The position numbers and the translations under genes are program-made. The notes under the pieces were generated by a model. It saw only the letters and a program-made list of their open reading frames with translations. It was not told the DNA's origin and searched no databases. This document shows, in pieces, positions 26,145-34,277 of a stretch of DNA of 64,000 nucleotides; the first letter of the stretch is position 1, and the number at the start of each line of letters is the position of its first letter. The DNA is from Paracoccus aestuarii. GTDB lineage: Bacteria > Pseudomonadota > Alphaproteobacteria > Rhodobacterales > Rhodobacteraceae. The stretch covers positions 1,569,501 through 1,633,500 of the forward strand of contig NZ_CP067169.1 of the NCBI RefSeq assembly GCF_028553885.1. Direction: 5' to 3'.

Positions 26145-27956
26145 ATGAGCCAATTCACCCTGAACCTGATCGTCATCGGCCTGTCCTTCGCGCTCTATAT
26201 CGGCATCGCCATCTGGGCGCGCGCGGGATCGACGGCGGAATTCTATGCCGCGAACCGCGGCGTGGGCCCCGTCATGAACGGCATGGCGACCGCGGCCGAC
26301 TGGATGTCGGCGGCCTCCTTCATCTCGATGGCGGGCCTGATCGCCTTCACCGGCTATGACAACTCGACCTACCTGATGGGTTGGACGGGCGGCTATGTGC
26401 TGCTGGCGCTGCTGCTGGCGCCCTATCTGCGGAAATTCGGCAAGTTCACCGTGCCGGAATTCATCGGAGACCGCTTCTATTCGCAGACCGCGCGCATCAT
26501 CGGCGTGATCTGCCTGCTGATCGTGTCCATCACCTATGTGATCGGCCAGATGACCGGCGTGGGCGTCACCTTCTCGCGCTATCTGGAGGTGTCGAACTCG
26601 ACCGGTCTGTGGATCGGCGCGGCGCTGGTGTTCTGCTACGCCGTGCTTGGCGGCATGAAGGGCATCACCTATACCCAGGTGGCGCAATATGTCGTGCTGA
26701 TCGTGGCTTACACGATCCCGGCGATCTTCATCTCGCTGCAGCTGACCGGCAACTTCCTGCCGCAGCTGGGTCTGTTCGGCACGCATGATCCGACCGGCAC
26801 GGCCTTCCTGGCGCAGCTGGACGGGTTGGTGACCGATCTGGGCTTCCGCGAATATACCGCGCATCACAACAGCACGCTGGACATGGTCCTGTTCACCATG
26901 GCGCTGATGATCGGCACGGCGGGTCTGCCGCATGTCATCATCCGCTTCTTCACCGTGCCCAAGGTGTCGGATGCGCGCAAATCCGCGGGCTGGGCGCTGG
27001 TCTTCATCGCGCTGCTCTATACCGTCGCCCCGGCAGTCGGTTCGATGGCGCGCTTCAACCTGACCGCGACCATGTGGCCGGGTGCCCAGCAGGGCGACAC
27101 GTTCAGCATGGGCGCCGTCTCGCTGGAGGAGATCGAGACCTCGCCCGATCTGGCTTGGATGCGCACCTGGCAGGCGACCGGCCTGCTGAACTGGGAGGAC
27201 AAGAACGGCGACGGCCTGATCCAGTACTATAACGAGGCCGGTGCCGCCAACGCCCCCGTCGCCGCGATCATCGAGGAGCAGGGCCTGGTCGGCAACGAGC
27301 TGATCACCGTCAACAACGACATCATGGTTCTGGCCAACCCGGAAATCGCCAACCTGCCGGGCTGGGTCATCGCCATCGTGGCGGCCGGCGGCCTGGCCGC
27401 GGCGCTCTCCACCGCGGCGGGTCTGCTGCTGGCGATCTCGGGCGCCGTGTCGCATGACCTGATCAAGGGCACCCTGATGCCCAATATCAGCGAGCGGGGC
27501 GAATTGAACGCCGCCCGCATCTCGATGGCCGTGTCGATCCTGGTGGCGACGATCCTGGGCCTCAATCCGCCCGGATTTGCGGCCCAGACCGTGGCCTTGG
27601 CCTTCGGCCTTGCGGCCAGCTCGATCTTCCCGGTGCTGATGATGGGGATCTTCTCGACCCGCGTCGGCAAGGAAGGCGCGATCTGGGGCATGGTCGCGGG
27701 CATGCTGACCACCATCCTCTACATCTTCACCTACAAGGGATGGTTCTTCATCGGCGGCACGAACATGCTGCCCGACACGCCCGACAACTGGCTGTTCGGC
27801 ATCTCGCCGGCCTCGTTCGGGACGATCGGCGCGATCATCAACTTCGCGGTGGCCTTCGGTGTCTCGGCCGTCAGCAAGCGCCCGCCCGAGCATGTGCAGG
27901 AGCTGGTCGAATCGATCCGCGTCCCGCGCGGTGCGGGTGGTGCGGTGTCGCACTGA
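26145..27956 (+). CDS. Sodium:solute symporter, VC_2705/ActP-like subfamily
   Basis: This 603-residue SLC5-family permease has about 13 membrane helices (FTLNLIVIGLSFALYIGIAI onward; GVGPVMNGMATAADWMSAAS is the conserved SLC5 start). A large extracytoplasmic insertion (about residues 320-395) includes an EF-hand-like acidic stretch, NWEDKNGDGLIQYYNE, that may bind a cation. Acs upstream and DUF4212 as partner point to acetate or another short monocarboxylate as substrate; this is inference. A UUCG hairpin separates it from the next gene. Confidence 0.92.
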   Translation: MSQFTLNLIVIGLSFALYIGIAIWARAGSTAEFYAANRGVGPVMNGMATAADWMSAASFISMAGLIAFTGYDNSTYLMGWTGGYVLLALLLAPYLRKFGKFTVPEFIGDRFYSQTARIIGVICLLIVSITYVIGQMTGVGVTFSRYLEVSNSTGLWIGAALVFCYAVLGGMKGITYTQVAQYVVLIVAYTIPAIFISLQLTGNFLPQLGLFGTHDPTGTAFLAQLDGLVTDLGFREYTAHHNSTLDMVLFTMALMIGTAGLPHVIIRFFTVPKVSDARKSAGWALVFIALLYTVAPAVGSMARFNLTATMWPGAQQGDTFSMGAVSLEEIETSPDLAWMRTWQATGLLNWEDKNGDGLIQYYNEAGAANAPVAAIIEEQGLVGNELITVNNDIMVLANPEIANLPGWVIAIVAAGGLAAALSTAAGLLLAISGAVSHDLIKGTLMPNISERGELNAARISMAVSILVATILGLNPPGFAAQTVALAFGLAASSIFPVLMMGIFSTRVGKEGAIWGMVAGMLTTILYIFTYKGWFFIGGTNMLPDTPDNWLFGISPASFGTIGAIINFAVAFGVSAVSKRPPEHVQELVESIRVPRGAGGAVSH

Positions 27957-27969
27957 TCCCAACAAGACC

Positions 27970-27993
27970 GCCGCGCCCCTTCGGGGGCGCGGC
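27970..27993 (+). other. UUCG tetraloop hairpin between symporter and regulator genes
   Basis: GCCGCGCCCC (27970-27979), TTCG loop, GGGGCGCGGC (27984-27993): a perfect 10-bp GC stem capped by the very stable C(UUCG)G tetraloop. No T-run follows. It is probably an mRNA processing or stability element that lowers expression of the downstream regulatory genes relative to the transporter. Confidence 0.55.
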
Positions 27994-28023
27994 ATCCCCA
28001 TCCAACCCCCGAAGGTGCACCGG

Positions 28024-29835
28024 ATGCCCGACGACCTGGTCGATTTCCTCGCCACCGTGCACCCCTATGACAGCCTGCAGCGGGACGAGCTGGCGCGTGT
28101 CGCCGGTTCCTTCAGCCGCAGACGGTTCGCCGCGGGCGACGTGATCTATGAATATGGCGACCGGCTGCCGGGCCTCTATCTGATCCAGCAGGGACGGGTC
28201 GAGGTGACGGACCGAAACGGCGACAGCGTCTCGCATCTGGGGCCGCGCAATTCCTTCGGCGAACGCGGGCTGTTGCGCGACGGGGTGGCGGTGACCACCG
28301 CCCGCGTGGCCGAGGATGCGGTGATCCTGATGCTGCCCCGCGATCAGGTGGTGCGGCTGATTTCGGAATACCGGGCGGTGGCGCGGTTCTTCGACCGCGG
28401 GCGCGGGCCGGTGGACCGGGGCAGCGACCTGGCCCGGCTGAAGGTGGGGGAACTCTTGTCGGGCAAGCCGGTCAGCTGCGCGCCCGACCTGCCGGTGATC
28501 GACGCGGCGCGGCTGATGCGCGATGCCCGCGTCAGCAGCCTGGGCATCGTCGAGGGCGGGCGCCTGCTGGGCCTGGTGACCATCCGCGACATGTCGAACC
28601 GCGTCGTGGCCGAGGGGCGCGACATGCGCCAGCCGGTGCGTCATGTGATGACGCCCGACCCGGTGACACTGGCGCCGTCGGCCTTGGGCTATGACGTGCT
28701 GACCATCATGCTGGAACGGCGGATCGGGCATCTGCCGGTGGTCGATGACGGCCGCTTCATCGGCATGATCAGCCAGACCGACCTGACCCGCGTGCAGGCC
28801 ATATCCGCCGCCGGCCTGATCCGCGAGGTCGTCCAGGCCGAGGATGTGGCCCAGATGGCCCGCATCACCGCGCGCATCCCCGAATTGCTGGTCCAGCTGG
28901 TCCAAGTCCGCCTGCGCCACGAGATCGTCACCCGGATGATCACCGACATCACCGATGCCGTGACGCGCCGCCTGCTGGACATGGCGATGGCCGATCTGGG
29001 GCCTGCGCCCGCCCCTTGGTGCTGGGCCGCCTGCGGCAGCCAGGGGCGCCAGGAACAGACCGGGGTCAGCGATCAGGACAACTGCCTGATCCTGGCGCCC
29101 AAGGCCGATCCCGCCCATCCGTGGTTCCGCCGCCTGGCGCAGCGGGTCTGCGACGGGCTGGATGCCTGCGGCTATGTCCGCTGTCCGGGCGACATGATGG
29201 CAACCAATCCGCGCTGGTGCCAGCCGCTGGAGGTCTGGCAGGGCTATTTTCGCGACTGGACCCGCCATCCCAGCCCCGAGGCGCAGATGCTGGCCTCGGT
29301 CATGTTCGACCTGCGCGCCATCGGGGGGGCGGCGGAGCTTCTGGACGGGCTGCAGCGCGGCACCTTGGCCGAGGCCTCGAAGAATTCGATCTTTGTCGCC
29401 CATATGGTTGGAAACGCGATGAAACATCGCCCGCCCTTGGGGCTGATCGGCGGCTTTGCCACGATCCGCCATGGCGAACATCGCCACCATATCGACATGA
29501 AGCATAACGGCGTCGTGCCGGTCACGGACCTGGCGCGGATCTATGCGCTGCAGGGGCGGTTGCAGGCGGTGAACACCCGCGCCCGGCTGGAGGATGCCGA
29601 GGCGCGGGGCATCATCTCGGGCTCCGGCGCGCGGGATCTGATCGCGGCCTATGACACGATCCAGTTGGCGCGGCTGGAAAACCAGGCGCATCTGGTCAAG
29701 GCGGGGCGGAGGCCGGACAATTACCTGTCGCCATCCGATCTGTCGGATTTCGAACGCAGCCATCTGCGCGATGCCTTCGTCGTGGTGCGCGGCATGCAAT
29801 CGGCGGTGGGACATGGCAAGGGGATGCTGGGATGA
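28024..29835 (+). CDS. cNMP-binding/CBS/DUF294 nucleotidyltransferase-like protein
   Basis: This 603-residue cytoplasmic signalling protein has four parts. Residues about 10-125 form a cyclic-nucleotide-binding-like domain (DVIYEYGDRLPGLYLIQQGR, NSFGERGLL). Residues 145-270 hold two CBS motifs (MRDARVSSLGIVEGGRLLGL, RRIGHLPVVDDGRFIGMISQ). Residues about 300-440 are DUF294, a GlnD-like nucleotidyltransferase domain whose motif G338-S339...D350-Q-D352 is intact. Residues 450-590 are the DUF294 C-terminal helical domain. The intact acidic residues suggest real nucleotidyl transfer to an unknown target. Its stop overlaps the next gene by ATGA. The ATG at 28024 is chosen over upstream shadow starts inside the symporter gene. 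Confidence 0.9.
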   Translation: MPDDLVDFLATVHPYDSLQRDELARVAGSFSRRRFAAGDVIYEYGDRLPGLYLIQQGRVEVTDRNGDSVSHLGPRNSFGERGLLRDGVAVTTARVAEDAVILMLPRDQVVRLISEYRAVARFFDRGRGPVDRGSDLARLKVGELLSGKPVSCAPDLPVIDAARLMRDARVSSLGIVEGGRLLGLVTIRDMSNRVVAEGRDMRQPVRHVMTPDPVTLAPSALGYDVLTIMLERRIGHLPVVDDGRFIGMISQTDLTRVQAISAAGLIREVVQAEDVAQMARITARIPELLVQLVQVRLRHEIVTRMITDITDAVTRRLLDMAMADLGPAPAPWCWAACGSQGRQEQTGVSDQDNCLILAPKADPAHPWFRRLAQRVCDGLDACGYVRCPGDMMATNPRWCQPLEVWQGYFRDWTRHPSPEAQMLASVMFDLRAIGGAAELLDGLQRGTLAEASKNSIFVAHMVGNAMKHRPPLGLIGGFATIRHGEHRHHIDMKHNGVVPVTDLARIYALQGRLQAVNTRARLEDAEARGIISGSGARDLIAAYDTIQLARLENQAHLVKAGRRPDNYLSPSDLSDFERSHLRDAFVVVRGMQSAVGHGKGMLG

Positions 29836-30335
29836 CGGGGATTGGGCAGGATCTGCTGGGGGTGATCGCGGTGGCGATCGGCGCGGGCGCGGTGCTCTAT
29901 GCGGGGATGCACGCAGCGCGCAAGGCCGGGCTGCGGCCCGCGCCCTGGCTGCTGCCCGGGGGCATCGGGCTGGCGATGATCGCCTATTCGGTCTGGAACG
30001 ATTACGCTTGGTACGACCGTGCGCGGGCCAGCCTGCCCGACGGCGCGCAGGTCCTTGCGGTGGGCACGGCCAGCCAGCCCTGGGCCCCTTGGACCTATCT
30101 GGCCCCGGTCGAGGTGCGCTTTGCCGCGCTGGACCCCGCCCAGGTCAGCGACGCCCCCGACGGCATCCGCCGCGCGCCGATCATGCTGGTGGAACGGCGC
30201 GGCCAGACGGTGATCGTGCCGCAAGATTTCGACTGTGCCGGCGGCCGCGTCCGGCCCGCGCGCGGCGACTGGATGCCCGCCGCGGGCGACCCCGCCTTTC
30301 CCGCCATCTGCCCCGAAGGAGCCGACAATGGCTGA
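29832..30335 (+). CDS. Unknown protein with two N-terminal membrane helices
   Basis: I do not recognise this 167-residue protein. It has two hydrophobic helices (LLGVIAVAIGAGAVLYAG and LLPGGIGLAMIAYSVW) and then a soluble domain of about 110 residues, probably outside the cytoplasm, containing WAPWTYLAPVEVRFAALDP and two cysteines (DFDCAGGR and AICPEG) that could form a disulphide. It overlaps the nucleotidyltransferase gene by ATGA and ends 8 nt inside the response regulator gene, so it belongs to the same operon. It could be a sensor or partner for the signalling proteins around it. Confidence 0.75.
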   Translation: MTGIGQDLLGVIAVAIGAGAVLYAGMHAARKAGLRPAPWLLPGGIGLAMIAYSVWNDYAWYDRARASLPDGAQVLAVGTASQPWAPWTYLAPVEVRFAALDPAQVSDAPDGIRRAPIMLVERRGQTVIVPQDFDCAGGRVRPARGDWMPAAGDPAFPAICPEGADNG

Positions 30336-30693
30336 CATCCTGGTGATCGAGGACGAGGACAACATCGCCACCGCGCTGGATTTCCTGCTGACCCGCGACG
30401 GCCACCGGCATGACCGGATGGCCACGGGCCAAGGCGCGGTGGACCGCATCCGCCGGACGCGCCCGGACCTGGTGCTGCTGGACGTGATGCTGCCCGAGGT
30501 CTCGGGCTATCAGATCGTGCAGGACGTGCGCGCCGATCCGGACCTGGCCGGGGTGCGGGTCCTGATGATGACCGCGCGCGGATCGGTGGTGGAACGGCGC
30601 AAGGGCATCGCGCTCGGCGCGGACGGGTTCATCGCCAAGCCCTTCGAGCTGGCCGAGCTGCGCGCCGAGATGGCCCGGCTGCTGGCGGGATGA
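30328..30693 (+). CDS. Single-domain response regulator (CheY-like)
   Basis: This 121-residue receiver domain has no output domain. The acidic pocket is EDED near residues 8-11, the phospho-acceptor is D52 (LVLLDVMLPEVSG), the switch Thr is in LMMTARG, and the conserved Lys is in GFIAKPFE. The ATG at 30328 follows GAAGGAGCCGACA. It sits between an unknown membrane protein and a degenerate histidine-kinase-like exonuclease protein that it overlaps by ATGA, so it probably receives or buffers the signal from that protein. Confidence 0.93.
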   Translation: MADILVIEDEDNIATALDFLLTRDGHRHDRMATGQGAVDRIRRTRPDLVLLDVMLPEVSGYQIVQDVRADPDLAGVRVLMMTARGSVVERRKGIALGADGFIAKPFELAELRAEMARLLAG

Positions 30694-32597
30694 GCCTGCG
30701 CCTGCGCATCCTGGCGATGTTCGCGGCCGTGCTGGCGGCGGCGCTGGCCGTGGCGGGCGCGGGGCTGTGGCGCGCCTCGGCCGGGGGGGTGGATGCGCTG
30801 GTCCAGGGGGGGATGCTGGCGGGCTTCGGTCTGGCCGGGCTGATGACGGGGCTGTGGTATCTGTTCGACCGCAACCTGGCCCGCCCGATCGAGCGGCTGG
30901 CGGGGGCGCTGCGCACCGGGCATCTGCCCGACGCGGCCGAGGCGCGCCATCTGGCCGATCTGGGCCCCGCCGCCCATGACGCGGCCTTGGCCCGGCAACG
31001 CTCGGACGAGGCGCTAGCCCGCGCGCTTCAGGACCACGCGGCCGAGCTGGCGCGCGAAAAGGCGGGGCTGGAATCCATCTTGGCCGATTTCGGCGCGGGC
31101 GCGGTCATGGCCGATGCGCAGGGGCGGGTGATCTTCTACAATGCCAGCGCGGCGCGGCTGCTGCCGGGTCTGGCGCTGGACCGGGCGCTGGACCGGCATC
31201 TGCAAACGGGGGCGCTGGTCGCGGCGCGTCAGCGGCTGGCGGCGGGGGCTGCGGCCACGGACCTGACCTGCCTGACCGCGCAGGGGATGCGCCTGTCGGG
31301 TCGGCTGCGTGCGATGACCGGCCAGGACGAGGGCGGGTTGCTGCTGATCCTGCGCGACCGGGCGGTGGAACGGCCCGCGCCGCGCCAGACGCTGGAGGCG
31401 CTGCGCCGTCACGCTGCCACCTTGGTGCCCATGCTGGACGCGCTGGACGGCCCCATCCCCGAGGCCCTGGCCCAGGCCATCCGCGCCGAGGGGCAGGGCC
31501 TGGCCCAGGCCACGCGGCACCTGTCCCAGATCCTGGCCAGCGACGCGCCCGCGGCCACCGCATCCCTGGCCGAGCTGGGCGCGGGCCTGCGGATGGAGGA
31601 GTCGCCCCCCGTCATCCTGGCGGTGGATGCGGCGGCGGTGAACGCGCTGCTGCTGGCGCTGGATGCGCGGCTGCGCGATGCGGGCCTGGATCCGGTCCTG
31701 CGGGTGCGGCCCGACCAAGGCGATCAGCTGGGCCTGCTTCTGGAATGGCAGGGCGCGCCCGTGCCCATCGACCGGCTGGAATCCTGGCTGACCGACGCGC
31801 CCGATCCGGGCCAGCCCACCACCTCCGGGGCCGAGATCCTGGCCATCCACGGCACCGGCATCTGGCCCGAAACCGAGGGCGCGACCGCCCGCTTGGTCAT
31901 GCCCCTGACCATGGCCCCCGACGCGCAGGAGGGGGCGGGCGTCACCTATGACTTCGCGCTGGCGGGGCGGGGCGCGGCCTCGTCGCGGCTGGCCGATCTG
32001 ACCTGTGTGGTCTTCGACACCGAGACGACGGGCCTGACCGACCGCGACCGCATCGTGCAGATCGCCGGGCTGCGGCTGGCCCGCGGCCGGCTGACCGGCG
32101 AGCGGTTCGAGACGCTGGTCAATCCCGGCCGCCCGATCCCGCCCGCCTCGACCGCGATCCACGGGATCACCGATGCGATGGTGGCTGATGCCCCGGACCT
32201 GGCGGCCGCGCTGACGGCCTTCCAGCATTTCTGCGACGATGCGGTGCTGGTCGCGCATAACGCGCCCTTCGACATGGGCTTCCTGCGCCGCGCCCAGGCC
32301 GAGACCGGGGCGCGTTTCGACAACCGGGTGCTGGACACGGTGGCCCTGTCAGCGATGATCTGGGGCCAGTCGGCGGTCCATTCGCTGGATGCGCTGACCG
32401 AACGGCTCGGCATCACCATCCCGGCCGAGGCGCGCCATACCGCAATGGGCGACACCATCGCCACGGCCGAGGCTTTCCTGCGCCTGGTCCCCGCGCTGGA
32501 GGCCAAGGGCATCACCCTGTTCGAGGAGGCGCTGATTCAGGCGCGCCGCCACCGCCGCCTGATCGCGGACGCGAACCTGCTGGATCCCGCGCGCTAG
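30690..32597 (+). CDS. Membrane sensor / degenerate histidine kinase fused to DEDDh 3'-5' exonuclease
   Basis: This 635-residue fusion has two membrane helices (about residues 5-26 and 38-56), a HAMP-like segment (DRNLARPIERLAGALR), a coiled coil, a PAS-like domain (about 130-240, ILADFGAGAVMADAQGRVIF), a helical DHp-like region (LEALRRHAATLVPMLDALDG) and a degenerate ATPase-like region ending GTGIWPETEGATARLVMPL. The C-terminal 200 residues are a DnaQ-like exonuclease with all five residues: D443 and E445 (VVFDTETTGL), D528 (AHNAPFDMGF), H583 and D588 (HTAMGD). Stand-alone exonucleases occur beside similar symporter/DUF294 genes; the kinase-like sensor attached here is notable. It shares CTAG stop codons with the convergent gene. 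Confidence 0.85.
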   Translation: MSLRLRILAMFAAVLAAALAVAGAGLWRASAGGVDALVQGGMLAGFGLAGLMTGLWYLFDRNLARPIERLAGALRTGHLPDAAEARHLADLGPAAHDAALARQRSDEALARALQDHAAELAREKAGLESILADFGAGAVMADAQGRVIFYNASAARLLPGLALDRALDRHLQTGALVAARQRLAAGAAATDLTCLTAQGMRLSGRLRAMTGQDEGGLLLILRDRAVERPAPRQTLEALRRHAATLVPMLDALDGPIPEALAQAIRAEGQGLAQATRHLSQILASDAPAATASLAELGAGLRMEESPPVILAVDAAAVNALLLALDARLRDAGLDPVLRVRPDQGDQLGLLLEWQGAPVPIDRLESWLTDAPDPGQPTTSGAEILAIHGTGIWPETEGATARLVMPLTMAPDAQEGAGVTYDFALAGRGAASSRLADLTCVVFDTETTGLTDRDRIVQIAGLRLARGRLTGERFETLVNPGRPIPPASTAIHGITDAMVADAPDLAAALTAFQHFCDDAVLVAHNAPFDMGFLRRAQAETGARFDNRVLDTVALSAMIWGQSAVHSLDALTERLGITIPAEARHTAMGDTIATAEAFLRLVPALEAKGITLFEEALIQARRHRRLIADANLLDPAR

Positions 32598-32947
32598 AGC
32601 TCGATCGAGGGGCCGTCGAATTCAGGCCCGGTCGCGGGGCCCTCGGGCAAAGGCGGCGGCGGCGGGGCACCCTCGCGCCGCCGGATCAGGATGTCGCCAT
32701 TGGGCAGGCGTTCGGGCATCTGATAATTGCGGATGTCATCGACCTGGGCCGCCATGTCGCGCAGGATCGGGCCCATCTGGCGCAGGGTCTGGGCCAGGCT
32801 GTCGCCCGGAGGGGCCTCGGGCGGTGCATCGCGGAAGAACCGCTCGATCAGGCCCATGCCGCGGTCCCAGAAGCCGGGGGCCTCCTGCGCGGCCAGGGGG
32901 CTTGCCTGCAGGGTCAGGATCAGGGCGGGGGCGATCAGGGCTTTCAT
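32594..32947 (-). CDS. Small secreted protein of unknown function
   Basis: This 117-residue protein has a signal peptide (LIAPALILTLQASPLAAQ) and a mature helical region (GFWDRGMGLIERFFRDAP, MGPILRDMAAQVDDIRNYQM) followed by a charged strand (GDILIRRR) and a proline-rich tail. It is probably periplasmic. I recognise the pattern as recurrent in Rhodobacteraceae but know no function. It lies 37 bp downstream of the DjlA-like gene on the same strand and could be co-transcribed with it. Confidence 0.8.
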   Translation of the reverse strand: MKALIAPALILTLQASPLAAQEAPGFWDRGMGLIERFFRDAPPEAPPGDSLAQTLRQMGPILRDMAAQVDDIRNYQMPERLPNGDILIRRREGAPPPPPLPEGPATGPEFDGPSIEL

Positions 32948-32984
32948 CGCCTGAAGATGGGGCGCGGGGCGGCGCGCCGCAAGG

Positions 32985-33728
32985 TCAGGCGGCGCCGATC
33001 TGGACCCCGCCGCGGTAACGCTGGCGATAGCTTTCCCAGGCCTCGTTCAGGCGGCGGGTGCGGGCCTCGGCCAGGCGGATCGCCTCGGGGGGCAGGCCGC
33101 GGCCGATGGCGCGGTCGGGGTGATTTTCGCGCAGCAGCTCGCGCCAGCGGCGTTTGACCTCGGGCAGGGGGGTGTCGGGGGCGACGCCCAGAACCTCGCA
33201 GGGGGGGCAGTTCGTGCCCGTATCGTGGCGGCGGCGGATCGCGGCGATCTGGTCGGGGCTGATGCCGAAGATGCGCCCGACCTCGTCCAGAAAGATCACC
33301 TCCGCCTCATGCAGGGCGCCATCGGCCACGGCGATGACGAACAGCCCCTCCAGCACGTCCAGCAGGACCGGGTCGCCGGGGCTGAACATCGACGCCATCT
33401 TGTGCGCCCAGGCATCGAAGCCCGCCACGTCCTGGCGTGCCAGGTCGAAGACGCGGGCGGCGTTCTTTTCCTCGGATCGCGGGATGATGAAGACCCGGCG
33501 GAAGGCCGCGACCTCGGACCGGGCGACGGTGCCGTCGACCTTGGCCAGCTTGGCCCCGAGCGCGATCACCGCGATGGTGAAGGCGACCGAGCGTTCGGGC
33601 GGGGTGGCCGGGCGGTTGGTCCACAGGAATGCCACGATTCGGTCGGCCATGCGCTGCCAGAAGCTGCGTGGCTTGGGAAGTTCGGGGCAGGGACCGGCAC
33701 AGGTCCGGGGATCGTGGCAGCAGTTCAT
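32985..33728 (-). CDS. DjlA/DjiA-like J-domain chaperone
   Basis: This 247-residue protein combines a TerB-like helical domain (AVIALGAKLAKVDGTVARSE through LFVIAVADGALHEAEVIFLD) with a C-terminal J domain (CEVLGVAPDTPLPEVKRRWR, HPD motif in LRENHPDRA). It would stimulate DnaK at the membrane or in stress responses. The N-terminus has a Cys-rich start (MNCCHDPRTCAGPCP). The ATG at 33728 is the best visible start, but an internal ATG (MADRIVAF) is possible. Confidence 0.88.
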   Translation of the reverse strand: MNCCHDPRTCAGPCPELPKPRSFWQRMADRIVAFLWTNRPATPPERSVAFTIAVIALGAKLAKVDGTVARSEVAAFRRVFIIPRSEEKNAARVFDLARQDVAGFDAWAHKMASMFSPGDPVLLDVLEGLFVIAVADGALHEAEVIFLDEVGRIFGISPDQIAAIRRRHDTGTNCPPCEVLGVAPDTPLPEVKRRWRELLRENHPDRAIGRGLPPEAIRLAEARTRRLNEAWESYRQRYRGGVQIGAA

Positions 33729-33791
33729 GCCTGCAAGGTTAGCGCCGAAATTGGCCCTGCGATAGGGGCGCAATGCCGCCCCGCGCGCCGG

Positions 33792-34274
33792 TCAGGCCGA
33801 AAGATCGCGCCCCATCAGCACAAGGTCGTGAAAGGCGCCGAACTTCCACCCCGCCGCCGGGATGCGCCCCCATTCGGCATAGCCCATGGCCCGGTGAAAG
33901 GCGATGGATCCGTCATTCGACCCGGTGATCCCGCCGATCATCACCCGGGCGCCGCGGGCGCGGGCGTGATCCTCCAGCGCGCGCAGCAGGATGCGGCCCA
34001 GCCCCGCGCCGCGCCGGTCCTGGTCCAGATAGATCGTGTGTTCCTGGCTGCGGGCATAGCCGGTCCCGCCCCGGAACTGGCTGTAGGTGCCGAACCCCGC
34101 CACCCCGTCCGCGTCGCGCAGGACCAGAAAGGCCGGGCGTTCGGCGATCAGCGCGGCGATCTGGTCCGGGCTGCGTTCCTCGGGCCAGAAGGTGATGGTC
34201 GTCTCGCGCACGATCCGGTTCCAGATGCGCGCGATGCCGGGGATGTCATCCGCCGTGGCGGGGGCGGGGACCAC
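33792..34274 (-). CDS. GNAT family N-acetyltransferase (phosphinothricin acetyltransferase-like)
   Basis: This 160-residue GNAT enzyme has the acetyl-CoA-binding pattern DQDRRGAGLGRILLRALEDH and the PAT/YncA-type features RETTITFWPEERS, EHTIYLD and MGYAEWGRIPAAGWKFG. Family members acetylate phosphinothricin, methionine sulfoximine or related amino acids; the natural substrate is unknown. It uses a GTG start at 34274, 3 bp after the trpA stop, so it is co-translated with trpA. Confidence 0.88.
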   Translation of the reverse strand: MVPAPATADDIPGIARIWNRIVRETTITFWPEERSPDQIAALIAERPAFLVLRDADGVAGFGTYSQFRGGTGYARSQEHTIYLDQDRRGAGLGRILLRALEDHARARGARVMIGGITGSNDGSIAFHRAMGYAEWGRIPAAGWKFGAFHDLVLMGRDLSA

Positions 34275-34277
34275 GGC

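Noticed and set aside
26064..28055. 663-residue minus-strand open frame opposite the symporter
   Set aside because: It is antisense to a clear SLC5 symporter, is low-complexity Arg/His/Asp-rich, and has no ribosome binding site.
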